Source: Sphingopyxis macrogoltabida
GTDB lineage: Bacteria > Pseudomonadota > Alphaproteobacteria > Sphingomonadales > Sphingomonadaceae
Length of the DNA stretch: 64,000 bases
Assembly (NCBI RefSeq): GCF_001314325.1
Contig: NZ_CP009429.1
Coordinates: 186,501 to 250,500, forward strand
Direction: 5' to 3'
In this document: piece after piece, positions 36,576 through 44,223 of the stretch
Position numbering within the stretch: position 1 is the stretch's first letter
How the letters are laid out: the number at the start of each line of letters is the position of its first letter
Notes under the pieces: model-generated
Database searches by the model: none
The model's input: the letters and a program-made list of their open reading frames with translations, nothing else
Told to the model about the DNA's origin: nothing
Made by a program: the position numbers and the translations under genes

Positions 36576-36652
36576 GTCATCCCCGCGAAAGCGGGGACCC
36601 AGGGCTTGCATGGGCTTACCCCACACTGGGTTCCCGCTTTCGCGGGAATGAC
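36576..36652. repeat. REP-like double-hairpin palindrome
   Basis: Outer arms GTCAT..ATGAC, each continuing into its own small hairpin: CCCCGC-GAAA-GCGGGG on the left and TCCCGC-TTTC-GCGGGA on the right, joined by a short centre. It lies between phaZ and the convergent DUF1232 gene. A related element is at 39685-39773. Confidence 0.8.
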
Positions 36653-36706
36653 AACGATTTGGAACGCCCGCTTACCACTCCAGAACCGCCGTTCGCCCTA
36701 CCTGCC

Positions 36707-37102
36707 TCAATGCCAGGGCGACGTCCGGACGCTCCAGTAGACGATGTAAAGAAGCGCAGCCCACAGCAGCAGGATGAAGGCCATGCCGGCGCGGCTCGAC
36801 GGGCGTTCGCTCGCGACCTCGGCGGCGGCGTGCAGTTCGGCCCATAGCGGGTCGGGAATCAGGCGGCGGACGAGCCAGAGGCCGAGCGGGACGACGATCA
36901 GGTCGTCGAGCCAGCCGAGTAGCGGGATAAAATCGGGGATCAGGTCGATCGGCGAGAGCGCATAGGCCGCGACCGCGACCGCGAGGACGCGCGCCGACCA
37001 CGGCACGCGCGGATCGCGCGCGGCGAGCCAGGCAGCATGCGCTTCGACCGCGAGCCGGTGGCCCAATTCGCCGATGCGTTCGGAAAGGGATTTGCCGGTC
37101 AT
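36707..37102 (-). CDS. DUF1232 (YkvA-like) membrane protein
   Basis: 131 residues. The DUF1232 core is clear: VPWSARVLAVAVAAYALSPIDLIPDFIPLLGWLDD, of which YALSPIDLIPDFIPLLG is the family signature, followed by a second amphipathic region and a C-terminal membrane helix (FILLLWAALLYIVYW). Function unknown; found in many bacteria near envelope genes. It diverges from the epimerase gene with only 24 bp between start codons. Confidence 0.88.
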   Translation of the reverse strand: MTGKSLSERIGELGHRLAVEAHAAWLAARDPRVPWSARVLAVAVAAYALSPIDLIPDFIPLLGWLDDLIVVPLGLWLVRRLIPDPLWAELHAAAEVASERPSSRAGMAFILLLWAALLYIVYWSVRTSPWH

Positions 37103-37126
37103 CGCGATCTACACTAGCCTTCCTGC

Positions 37127-38131
37127 ATGGCTATCCAACTGAAAAGCGCGCGTGTCGAGCGCTGGCCGGTGGCGGGATCCTTCGTCATCAGCCGCGGCGC
37201 GAAGACGCATGTCGATGTCATCGTTGCCGAAGTCGAAGGCTCCGAGGACACAGGGCGCGCGACCGGGCGCGGCGAGGGGACCCCGGTCTATTATCTCGGC
37301 GAGGACGCCGCGCTCTGCCGCGACCAGTTGCTGCGCGCCGCGCCGCACATCGCCGATCTGGGCACCGCAGAAGCGCGGGCGGCGATACAGGAAATCATGG
37401 GGCCGGGAGCGGCGCGCAACGCGCTCGACTGTGCGCTCTGGGACCTCGAGGCGCGCCAGCGCGGCATGCGGCTCTGGCAATTGGCCGGGTGCGACGGCGC
37501 GCCGACCGCGCGCGTCACCGCCTATACCATCTCGCTCGGCACGCCCGGCGCGATGGCCGAGCAGGCCGCGACGGCGGAAGCCGACGGCTATCGCCTGCTC
37601 AAGATCAAGCTGACCGGCGAGGAGGATCGCCTGCGCGTCGCAGCGGTACGCAAAGGCGCACCGGGGGCGCGGCTGATCGTCGATGCCAATGAAAGCTGGG
37701 GCGGGGTCGACATATTGAGCGAGGCCGAAGCGCTTGCTGACATGGGGGTCGAGATGATCGAGCAACCGGTGCCGGTCGGCGCCGATGCGTTGCTCGACCC
37801 GATTTACGCGCCGGTGCCGTTCGTCGCCGACGAAAGCTGTCAGACCACGGCCGACGTGGCGCGGATCGGCACCTTTTACGACGGGGTGAACATCAAGCTC
37901 GACAAGGCGGGCGGGCTGACCGAGGCGCTGCGGCTCGCCGACGCCGCCGACGCGGCAGGGCTGTCGATCATGGTCGGGTGCATGCTGTGCACCAGCCTGG
38001 CGATCGCCCCCACCTTCGTGCTGGCGCAGCGCGCACGCTGGGTCGATCTCGACGGGCCGGCGCTGCTGGCACGCGATCGCGAGGCCGGGTTCGAGTTTCG
38101 CGAAGGGCTGATCGGGCCGCCGGTTCTGTAA
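37127..38131 (+). CDS. dipeptide epimerase, enolase superfamily
   Basis: 334 residues. Muconate-cycloisomerase-like: the catalytic Lys pair side shows LLKIKLTG, metal ligands follow in VDANESW, IEQPVP and ADESC, and the second Lys in NIKLDKAGG; the closing WVDLDGPALL is typical of L-Ala-D/L-Glu epimerases. These convert L-Ala-D-Glu from peptidoglycan turnover to L-Ala-L-Glu so that it can be used. Substrate prediction within this subgroup is fair but not certain. No murein-recycling gene adjoins it. Confidence 0.85.
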   Translation: MAIQLKSARVERWPVAGSFVISRGAKTHVDVIVAEVEGSEDTGRATGRGEGTPVYYLGEDAALCRDQLLRAAPHIADLGTAEARAAIQEIMGPGAARNALDCALWDLEARQRGMRLWQLAGCDGAPTARVTAYTISLGTPGAMAEQAATAEADGYRLLKIKLTGEEDRLRVAAVRKGAPGARLIVDANESWGGVDILSEAEALADMGVEMIEQPVPVGADALLDPIYAPVPFVADESCQTTADVARIGTFYDGVNIKLDKAGGLTEALRLADAADAAGLSIMVGCMLCTSLAIAPTFVLAQRARWVDLDGPALLARDREAGFEFREGLIGPPVL

Positions 38132-38162
38132 CCGCCCCCGCATGAGGCGGGGGCGGGATATT

Positions 38163-38627
38163 TTACAGCGCCACCTCGGCATGCTTGCCGAGATCGCCTT
38201 CCTTCATCGTCATCCCGGTCGCGAGCTTGAACATGCCCTTGATCCCGGGGTCGGCGGTCCAGATTTCGGCGTCGTCGAGGTCGAAGCGCAGGAGGACGAG
38301 CTTGGGGTCGTTCTTGCCGCCTTCGTACCAGGCCGCGATGCCGTTGTTCCACAGCCGGTCGAGCACGGCGCGGTCGGTCTCGTCGCGCAGCGTCCCCGAA
38401 ATGCAGGCGAACAGGTCGTGGCCCTTCGACGCGAACTGCGCCATCGCGGGGCCGCCGCCAGCAAGGCGGTTGTCGGTCGCGGTGAAGAACCAGAAAGCGC
38501 TGTTCGCGTCCTTGTCGAGCTGCGCATTCATCGGAATGTGGTGCGCGCGCTCGCCGGTCATGCCGACCATGACATAGGGGCTGTCGGCCAGCGCCTTCCA
38601 GAAGTGTTTCTTGATATCGTCGCTCAT
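38163..38627 (-). CDS. pyridoxamine 5'-phosphate oxidase-like (general stress protein 26) protein
   Basis: 154 residues, split-barrel flavin-binding fold: SPYVMVGMTGERAHHIPMNAQ, FWFFTATDNRLA and a closing IWTADPGIKGMFKLATG. These proteins bind FMN, F420 or heme and are linked to stress responses. No catalytic assignment is possible. It lies 64 bp downstream of the VOC gene on the same strand, so it may be in the SoxR-controlled unit suggested for that gene. Confidence 0.85.
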   Translation of the reverse strand: MSDDIKKHFWKALADSPYVMVGMTGERAHHIPMNAQLDKDANSAFWFFTATDNRLAGGGPAMAQFASKGHDLFACISGTLRDETDRAVLDRLWNNGIAAWYEGGKNDPKLVLLRFDLDDAEIWTADPGIKGMFKLATGMTMKEGDLGKHAEVAL

Positions 38628-38691
38628 CGAAAGGCTCCTTCATGCCCCCCGATGCACGATTAACGCGGCAGACCGCCGGTTGTTGCCCGGT

Positions 38692-39087
38692 TCAGCGCGG
38701 CGCGGGCTCCGCATAGCTGACGACTTCATATTCGATGCCGTCGGGGTCGAAGAAATAGAAGCGGCGGCCCGGCTCGTAATCGCCGTGGTTGAAGGGCAGG
38801 AGGCCGACGGCTTTCACGCGCGTTTCGACCGCTTCAAGGTCGTCGACCTGGACGCCGACATGGTTGAGCGGTTCACCCTTCGGATAGTGGAGGCCGGCCT
38901 CGATGCCGCTCGGCGGTGCGTAGAGCGCGATATAGGCGCGGTCGCTGCCGACGTGGATCGTGTGGCCGCCGCTCTGCGCCGGACCGCGCCAGCGTTCGTG
39001 CCAGCCGAAGATGGCGATCATCAGCGAGGCGGTGCGCACCGGGTCGCTGACGGTCAGATTCACATGTTCGATAAAGGGGTGCGTCAC
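38692..39087 (-). CDS. VOC (glyoxalase/dioxygenase) superfamily protein
   Basis: 131 residues with two beta-alpha-beta-beta-beta units. Metal-ligand candidates are His8 in FIEHVNLTV, His in PLNHVGVQVDD and Glu in GIEYEVVSY, the H-H-E set of the superfamily. Members detoxify aldehydes, break aromatic rings or bind antibiotics; the substrate is unknown. It is divergent from soxR and has a promoter with SoxR-type features just upstream, suggesting a role in redox-cycling compound stress. Confidence 0.85.
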   Translation of the reverse strand: MTHPFIEHVNLTVSDPVRTASLMIAIFGWHERWRGPAQSGGHTIHVGSDRAYIALYAPPSGIEAGLHYPKGEPLNHVGVQVDDLEAVETRVKAVGLLPFNHGDYEPGRRFYFFDPDGIEYEVVSYAEPAPR

Positions 39088-39118
39088 TTGCTTGCTCCTG
39101 ATTCGGGTTGACGCAGGA

Positions 39119-39149
39119 CTTTTAGAAGCTCAAGTCAGCTTTAGATCAA
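39119..39149 (-). promoter_or_regulatory. candidate SoxR-controlled promoter of the VOC gene
   Basis: On the minus strand TTGATC (39149-39144) and TAAAAG (39124-39119) are separated by exactly 19 bp, the over-long spacing that marks MerR-family activated promoters. The spacer holds the imperfect dyad CTAAAGCTGACTTGAG. It lies between the divergent VOC and soxR genes, 32 bp upstream of the VOC start. Confidence 0.5.
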
Positions 39150-39175
39150 GGCCTATTCGAAAGGGCGGCGCGAGC

Positions 39176-39646
39176 ATGCACCGGCGCGACCTGATTGCCA
39201 TCGGCGAACTTGCGGCGCGCACCGGCGTCGCGGTGTCGGCGATCCGTTTCTATGAAGCGAAGGGGCTGATCGAGGCGCTGCGCACCAGCGGCGGGCAGCG
39301 GCGCTTCCTGCGCGCCGACATCCGCCGCGTGTCGTTCATTCTGATCGCGCAGCAACTGGGCCTCAGCCTCGAGGAAATTGCCGGGGAGTTGGCGCGCCTG
39401 CCTGCCGGGCGGACGCCGAACGCTGCCGACTGGACGCGGATCAGCACCGGCCTTCGCGCGCGGATCGACGCGCAGATCGTCGCGCTGGCGCGGACGCGCG
39501 AGCTGCTCGACAATTGCATCGGCTGCGGCTGCTTGTCGCTCAAGAAGTGCGGATTGTACAACCGCGAGGACAAGGCGGCGCAGCGCGGCGCGGGGCCGCG
39601 TTACCTGCTCGGCGACCGGGCGGGGGAGATTGCGGAGGTGGACTGA
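39176..39646 (+). CDS. soxR: redox-sensitive activator SoxR
   Basis: 156 residues from ATG 39176. MerR-type winged helix at the N terminus (IGELAARTGVAVSAIRFYEAKGLI), a dimerisation helix, and the 2Fe-2S cluster motif CIGCGCLSLKKC near residue 113. SoxR is activated when redox-active drugs oxidise its cluster; outside enterobacteria it acts directly on target genes without SoxS. None of the cluster Cys is missing. Target is probably the divergent VOC gene. An intergenic palindrome follows the stop codon. Confidence 0.94.
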   Translation: MHRRDLIAIGELAARTGVAVSAIRFYEAKGLIEALRTSGGQRRFLRADIRRVSFILIAQQLGLSLEEIAGELARLPAGRTPNAADWTRISTGLRARIDAQIVALARTRELLDNCIGCGCLSLKKCGLYNREDKAAQRGAGPRYLLGDRAGEIAEVD

Positions 39647-39684
39647 CGGCGGTTTTGGGGTGGGAAGCGGACGTTCGCTCTTTG

Positions 39685-39773
39685 GTGTACCCCGGCGAAA
39701 GCCGGGGCCCAGGGCGTTAGAAGGCCAAGGTTGCGCAATGGCGCTCTGGGCCCCGGCTTTCGCCGGGGTACAC
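39685..39773. repeat. REP-like double-hairpin palindrome
   Basis: Outer arms GTGTAC..GTACAC; each arm has an inner hairpin, CCCCGGC-GAAA-GCCGGGG on the left and CCCCGGC-TTTC-GCCGGGG on the right, followed or preceded by CCCAGGGC-type sequence as in the element at 36576. It lies between soxR and the convergent monooxygenase-like gene. Confidence 0.85.
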
Positions 39774-39808
39774 AGCATTGATGGCAACTATCGGCCGTCA
39801 GCGGCCGA

Positions 39809-40099
39809 TCAGACGGCGCCCAGCTTTTCGATCTCGGGCGCGCCGGCGAGGCAGGGGCCGAGGCGTGCGCCGATGGTGCGGAAATGATCCGACGCGCGGT
39901 GCGCATCGACCGCCGCATCGTCGTCATAGCATTCCAGCACCTTGTACACGCCGGTCTCGTCGGTGCGAAACAGGCGGTAATAGCTGTTGCCGGGCTCGTT
40001 CGCGGCGACCGCAGGGGCGAGTTCGGCGAAGACGCCCTCGAATTCGGCTTCCTTGCCGGGCTGGACGCGAATGGTCGCGATAAGGCCGATTGCACTCAT
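39809..40099 (-). CDS. antibiotic-biosynthesis-monooxygenase (ABM) domain protein
   Basis: 96 residues from ATG 40099. Ferredoxin-like ABM fold: IGLIATIRVQPGKEAEFEGVF, then NSYYRLFRTDETGVYKVLECYDD and HRASDHFRTIG. The family includes quinol monooxygenases (YgiN) and heme-degrading enzymes; which one cannot be told. It is the last gene of a three-gene minus-strand unit after the thiolase (59 bp gap). Confidence 0.85.
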   Translation of the reverse strand: MSAIGLIATIRVQPGKEAEFEGVFAELAPAVAANEPGNSYYRLFRTDETGVYKVLECYDDDAAVDAHRASDHFRTIGARLGPCLAGAPEIEKLGAV

Positions 40100-40158
40100 G
40101 ATAATCCTCCGGTTGCAGATGGCCGGGGCCGGCCGCGACGGCCGCCCCGGCGCATGCG

Positions 40159-41340
40159 TCAGAAAACCTCGAACAGCCCGGCCGCGCCCTGACCGCCGCC
40201 GATGCACATGGTGACGACGGCATATTTGACGCCGCGGCGCTTGCCCTCGATCAGCGCGTGGCCGACGCAGCGCGCGCCGGTCATGCCGAAGGGGTGCCCG
40301 ATCGAGATCGAGCCGCCGTTGACGTTGAGCAGTTCGTTCGGGATGCCGAGCTTGTCGCGGCAGTAGAGCACCTGCACCGCAAAGGCTTCGTTGAGTTCCC
40401 AGAGCCCGATGTCGTCCATCTTGAGCTCGAAGCGTTCGAGCAGCTTCGGGATCGCGAAGACGGGGCCGATGCCCATTTCGTCGGGCTCGGTGCCCGCGAC
40501 CGCCATGCCGACATAACGGCCGAGCGGCTGGAGTCCGCGCTTCTCGGCGACCTTGGCTTCCATCACGACGCAGGCCGACGAACCGTCGGCGAGCTGGCTG
40601 GCGTTGCCCGCGGTGATCGTGTGGCCTTCGCCCATCACCGGCTTCAGGCTGGCGAGCCCTTCGAGCGTGGTGTCGGCACGGTTGCATTCGTCCTTGTCGG
40701 CGACGACGTCCTTGAAGGTGACTTCCTTGGTTTCCTTGTTCACCACCGCCATGGTCGCCGGGCAGGCGACGATCTCGTCGTCATATTTGCCCGCGGCCTG
40801 CGCGGCAGCGGTGCGCTGCTGCGACTGGAGCGAATATTCGTCCTGATATTCACGGGCAATGTTGTAGCGCTTGGCGACGACCTCGGCGGTGCCGATCATC
40901 GGCATATAGGTGGCCTCGTGCATCGCGATCAGTTCGGCGTCGGTTTCGATGAACACCTTGCCGCTGCCGCTGACCTTCGAGATGCTTTCGATCCCGCCCG
41001 CGACGCAGATGTCCTGACGGTCGACGATGATCTGCTTCGCGGCGGTCGCGATCGTCATCAGGCCCGACGAGCACTGGCGGTCGATCGACATGCCGGGGAC
41101 GGTGACGGGCAGGCCCGAGCGCAGCGCGATCAGGCGCGCGACGTTCATCGTCTGCGAACCCTGCTGCATCGCGGCGCCGAAGACGACGTCGTCGATCTCG
41201 CCGCCTTCAAGGCCGGCGCGTTCGACCGCGGCCTTTACCGAGAAGGAGCCGAGCGTCGGGGCGAGGGTGTTGTTGAACGAACCGCGCGCCGCCTTGGTCA
41301 GCGGGGTGCGGGCGGTGGAAACGATGACGGCGTCACGCAT
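40159..41340 (-). CDS. acetyl-CoA C-acyltransferase (thiolase)
   Basis: 393 residues. Nucleophile Cys in SIDRQCSSG (~residue 90), His in NVNGGSISIGHPFGMTGAR and the second Cys in CIGGGQGAAGLFE. Thiolases cleave 3-ketoacyl-CoA in beta-oxidation or condense two acetyl-CoA. HPFGMTGAR is a common variant of HPxGxSGAR. Its upstream neighbour is a MaoC-type hydratase, which fits a fatty-acid or PHB-related acyl-CoA pathway. No CoA dehydrogenase gene is adjacent. Confidence 0.92.
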   Translation of the reverse strand: MRDAVIVSTARTPLTKAARGSFNNTLAPTLGSFSVKAAVERAGLEGGEIDDVVFGAAMQQGSQTMNVARLIALRSGLPVTVPGMSIDRQCSSGLMTIATAAKQIIVDRQDICVAGGIESISKVSGSGKVFIETDAELIAMHEATYMPMIGTAEVVAKRYNIAREYQDEYSLQSQQRTAAAQAAGKYDDEIVACPATMAVVNKETKEVTFKDVVADKDECNRADTTLEGLASLKPVMGEGHTITAGNASQLADGSSACVVMEAKVAEKRGLQPLGRYVGMAVAGTEPDEMGIGPVFAIPKLLERFELKMDDIGLWELNEAFAVQVLYCRDKLGIPNELLNVNGGSISIGHPFGMTGARCVGHALIEGKRRGVKYAVVTMCIGGGQGAAGLFEVF

Positions 41341-41400
41341 GATAAGGGTCCTTCTGCTTGGTTCCGGTTATCTTTTCGAGGGAGGTCGGCCGGTAATCGT

Positions 41401-41859
41401 CTAGATGAAAAACTGCGTGATCCACTCGGCGATCAGGGCGGGCTTTTCCTCGCCTTCGATCTCGACGGTGATCTCGTTGGTCTGCTGCCACTGGCCGGGA
41501 CGTTTTTCGTCCAGTTCGAGCAGTTTGACATGGCTGCGCACGCGCTTGCCCGAGCGGACGGGGGCGAGGAAGCGGACCTTGTTGCCGCCGTAGTTGACGC
41601 CCATCTTGATGCCTTCGATCTTCGGCGCGTCGGTCTTCGCGCCGAGCATCGGGATCAGCGACAGCGTCAGGAAGCCGTGGGCAATCGTGCCGCCGAACGG
41701 CGTCAGCTTTGCCTTTTCCGCGTCGATATGAATGAATTGGTGGTCGCCGGTTGCGTCGGCGAACTTGTTGATCATCTCCTGATCGACAAGCACCCATTCG
41801 GATGTGCCGAGATGCTCACCGACCTTGGCTTGCAGTTCCTGCGGCGTGATCGTGGCCAT
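41401..41859 (-). CDS. MaoC-family (R)-specific enoyl-CoA hydratase-like protein
   Basis: 152 residues, a single hot-dog fold. The hydratase motif is intact: FADATGDHQFIHID, with the Asp and His that act on enoyl-CoA, followed by FGGTIAHGFLTLSLIP. Such enzymes supply (R)-3-hydroxyacyl-CoA, for example for polyhydroxyalkanoate synthesis. First gene of the unit with the thiolase and the ABM protein. Confidence 0.9.
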   Translation of the reverse strand: MATITPQELQAKVGEHLGTSEWVLVDQEMINKFADATGDHQFIHIDAEKAKLTPFGGTIAHGFLTLSLIPMLGAKTDAPKIEGIKMGVNYGGNKVRFLAPVRSGKRVRSHVKLLELDEKRPGQWQQTNEITVEIEGEEKPALIAEWITQFFI

Positions 41860-41954
41860 ATCTCATCCCCTGTAATCGCTGGTTCGGGGCGCGTTCTAGG
41901 CCTGTCTTGCCGCACGGCACAAGACCCTAGCCGCCATGCGGCGGCGCCGTAGCG

Positions 41955-43154
41955 TCAGGCGGGCTTCGCGGCTTTTGCGGTGCGTGCCTTGGGTTCCGGG
42001 GACTCGGGATAGGGCATGATCATCGTGCCGTCGGGCGCCGAGGTGAAGGTGGTCTGGGTCGGATAGGCGAATTCATATCCCGCCGCGGCCATCGCCTCGA
42101 ACAGGCGGATCGCGACATCGGTGCGCGCCGCGGTCACCACCTGATAATCCTCGCTATAGACGTCGAACAGCAATTCGAAGTCGAGGCTGGAGGGGCCGAA
42201 GGTGACGAAGCTCGAACGGATGAACTCGTGGCCCGACGCCTTTACCTGTTCCTCGAGCAGGGCCGGCAGGTCGCGGAGCATGGCGGGTGTCGTCTGGTAG
42301 ATGACGCCGATCGCAAAGGTGATCCGGCGGCGGTGCAGATGCGCGAAGTTCGAGATCTCCTTGCTCAGGAGGTTGGTGTTCGACACGATCAAAAGCTCGC
42401 CGTTGATCGAGCGCAGCCGCGTGCTCTTGAGCCCGACGCGTTCGACCGTTGCGGTGGTGGTGTCCCATTTGATCGTCTCGCCGTTGCGGAACGGCCGGTC
42501 GAAGATGATCGACAGCGCCGCGAACAGGTCGGAGAAGATGCCCTGCGCGGCGAGGCCGATCGCGATGCCGCCGATGCCGAGACCGGCGACGAGGCCGGTG
42601 ACATTGACCCCCATATTGTCGAGGATGACAATGGTCGCGATCGCGAACAGCGCGACGCTGATCAGCAGGCGGATGATGCCCATCGCATTGACGAGCGTCT
42701 CGTTATGTCCGTCGGACGCGCGGCGCTGGATCAGCCCGAGAATGATCTCGCGCACCCAGATTGCGACCTGCAACACCACGGCGATGGTGAAGATCGTCTG
42801 GATGAGCTGCATGATTACGGCCGGCGGCTGCGCATAGCCCGCGACCGCGCGGATCGCGACGATCGCGAGCACGACCGACTTGGTCTTGTGGATGACGCGC
42901 CCGACAATGTCGGTCAGGGTGAATTCGCCCGGCGCCGATTGCGCCCGCTTCAGTGCAAAACGGCGGATCATCGACAGGATGAAATAGATGGCGAGGCCCG
43001 CGCCGATGGCGATGCCGATCTGCAGCCAGTGGCTGTTGATCCAGGCGACGCTCGCGTCCCACCAATAGCGGAGGTCGGCGAGTGGATCGGTCGCGGGCCT
43101 GGGGGCCGTCTTCGGCGCGGCGGTCTTGGCGGCGGCAAGGATCGAGAAAGTCAT
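41955..43154 (-). CDS. MscS-family mechanosensitive channel
   Basis: 399 residues. Membrane helices at about 40-60, 90-110, 120-140, 165-185 and the pore helix near 200 (LVAGLGIGGIAIGLAAQGIFSDLFAALSI, whose Gly/Ala-rich part is the TM3 signature). The soluble beta domain begins with FRNGETIKWDTTTATVERVGLKSTRLRS. The channel opens on hypo-osmotic stretch to release solutes. A Pro/Ala-rich N-terminal and a Lys/Ala-rich C-terminal tail are extra. It follows the topoisomerase gene after 21 bp. Confidence 0.9.
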   Translation of the reverse strand: MTFSILAAAKTAAPKTAPRPATDPLADLRYWWDASVAWINSHWLQIGIAIGAGLAIYFILSMIRRFALKRAQSAPGEFTLTDIVGRVIHKTKSVVLAIVAIRAVAGYAQPPAVIMQLIQTIFTIAVVLQVAIWVREIILGLIQRRASDGHNETLVNAMGIIRLLISVALFAIATIVILDNMGVNVTGLVAGLGIGGIAIGLAAQGIFSDLFAALSIIFDRPFRNGETIKWDTTTATVERVGLKSTRLRSINGELLIVSNTNLLSKEISNFAHLHRRRITFAIGVIYQTTPAMLRDLPALLEEQVKASGHEFIRSSFVTFGPSSLDFELLFDVYSEDYQVVTAARTDVAIRLFEAMAAAGYEFAYPTQTTFTSAPDGTMIMPYPESPEPKARTAKAAKPA

Positions 43155-43175
43155 GGGGGCCTTTGGGTCCTCGGG

Positions 43176-44186
43176 TCAGGCGGAACGCAGTAACGCCGCG
43201 GCATCGGGCGCGCGTTCGAGATAGGTCAAAAATCCGCGCTCGTAACGCGAAAGATATTTGGTCGCGCGCGGCAGCGGTCCGGCAGCGGATGCGAAGTCGC
43301 CGCGTTCCTGCGCCGCGGCGATCATCGCCGGGTGGATATAGGCCTTGCGCGCGATCGCGGGCGTATTGCCGAGCCAGTCCGAGACGTGCGCGAGCAGCAT
43401 CTTGAGTGTTGGCGGTTCGTCGGCGTCGTAAAGGAAGGCAAAGGCTGCGACGCTGGCAGACCAGGTACGGAAATGCTTGGCGCTGAACTCCTCGCCCATC
43501 GCGTCGCGAATGTATGCGTTGACGTCTTCGGAGGCGACCGCGCAGAGTTCGCCGTCATCGTCATATTGGAACAGCTTCTGACCGGGGAGGTCCTGAAGGC
43601 GGCGGACGAGCGTGGTCAGGCTGCGGTCGCTGATCGTCACCACCCGCTCGGCGCCGCCCTTGGCGCGGTAATTGAGGCGGAGCGTGCGGCCGGTCAGGCT
43701 GGCGTGGCGCTGGCGCAATGTCGTCGCGCCGAAGCTCTTGTTCGCGGTAACATACTCCTCGTTGCCGACGCGCAGCGCGGCGAGGTCGAGCAGCCGCACG
43801 ACGGCGCCGACGACGCGTTCCTGGCACAGGGTGCGCCGCGCGAGGTCGTCGGCGAGACGCGCACGCAGCAGCGGCAGCGCGTGGCCGAAGGCGGCGCAGC
43901 GGTCATATTTGTCGGCTTCGCGCGCCAGCCGGAATTCGGGATGATAGCGATATTGCTTGCGCCCGCGCGCGTCGTAACCGGTCGCGAGGATATGGCCGTT
44001 CGGGGCGGGGCAGAACCATGCATCCTCATAGGCGGGGGGCAGGGCGATCGCGTTCAGCCGTGCGATCTCGTGCCGGTCGCGGATGAGCTTGCCCTTCGCG
44101 TCGCGATAGCGCCAGCCATCGCCGGCACGTTCGCGGCCGATGCCGGGCAGGCTGTCGTCGACATGGATCAGGCGGACCGCGGACAT
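43176..44186 (-). CDS. type IB DNA topoisomerase (poxvirus-like)
   Basis: 336 residues from ATG 44186; a TTG further up is less likely. Bacterial TopIB pattern: GIGRERAGDGWRYRDAKGKLI, then ALPPAYEDAWFCPAPNGHILATGYDARGRKQYRYHPEF (signature part GYDARGRKQYRYHP), catalytic Arg and Lys region LRVGNEEYVTANKSFGATTL, and the active Tyr in ARKAYIHPAMI. It relaxes supercoils by nicking one strand through a 3'-phosphotyrosyl bond. Confidence 0.93.
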   Translation of the reverse strand: MSAVRLIHVDDSLPGIGRERAGDGWRYRDAKGKLIRDRHEIARLNAIALPPAYEDAWFCPAPNGHILATGYDARGRKQYRYHPEFRLAREADKYDRCAAFGHALPLLRARLADDLARRTLCQERVVGAVVRLLDLAALRVGNEEYVTANKSFGATTLRQRHASLTGRTLRLNYRAKGGAERVVTISDRSLTTLVRRLQDLPGQKLFQYDDDGELCAVASEDVNAYIRDAMGEEFSAKHFRTWSASVAAFAFLYDADEPPTLKMLLAHVSDWLGNTPAIARKAYIHPAMIAAAQERGDFASAAGPLPRATKYLSRYERGFLTYLERAPDAAALLRSA

Positions 44187-44223
44187 GGCGCTATAGCGCC
44201 CCGGCCGCAAGGAAGGTTCCGCG

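Noticed and set aside
36576..36652. CRISPR-like repeat
   Set aside because: It is one inverted repeat, not a series of direct repeats with spacers; no cas gene is present.
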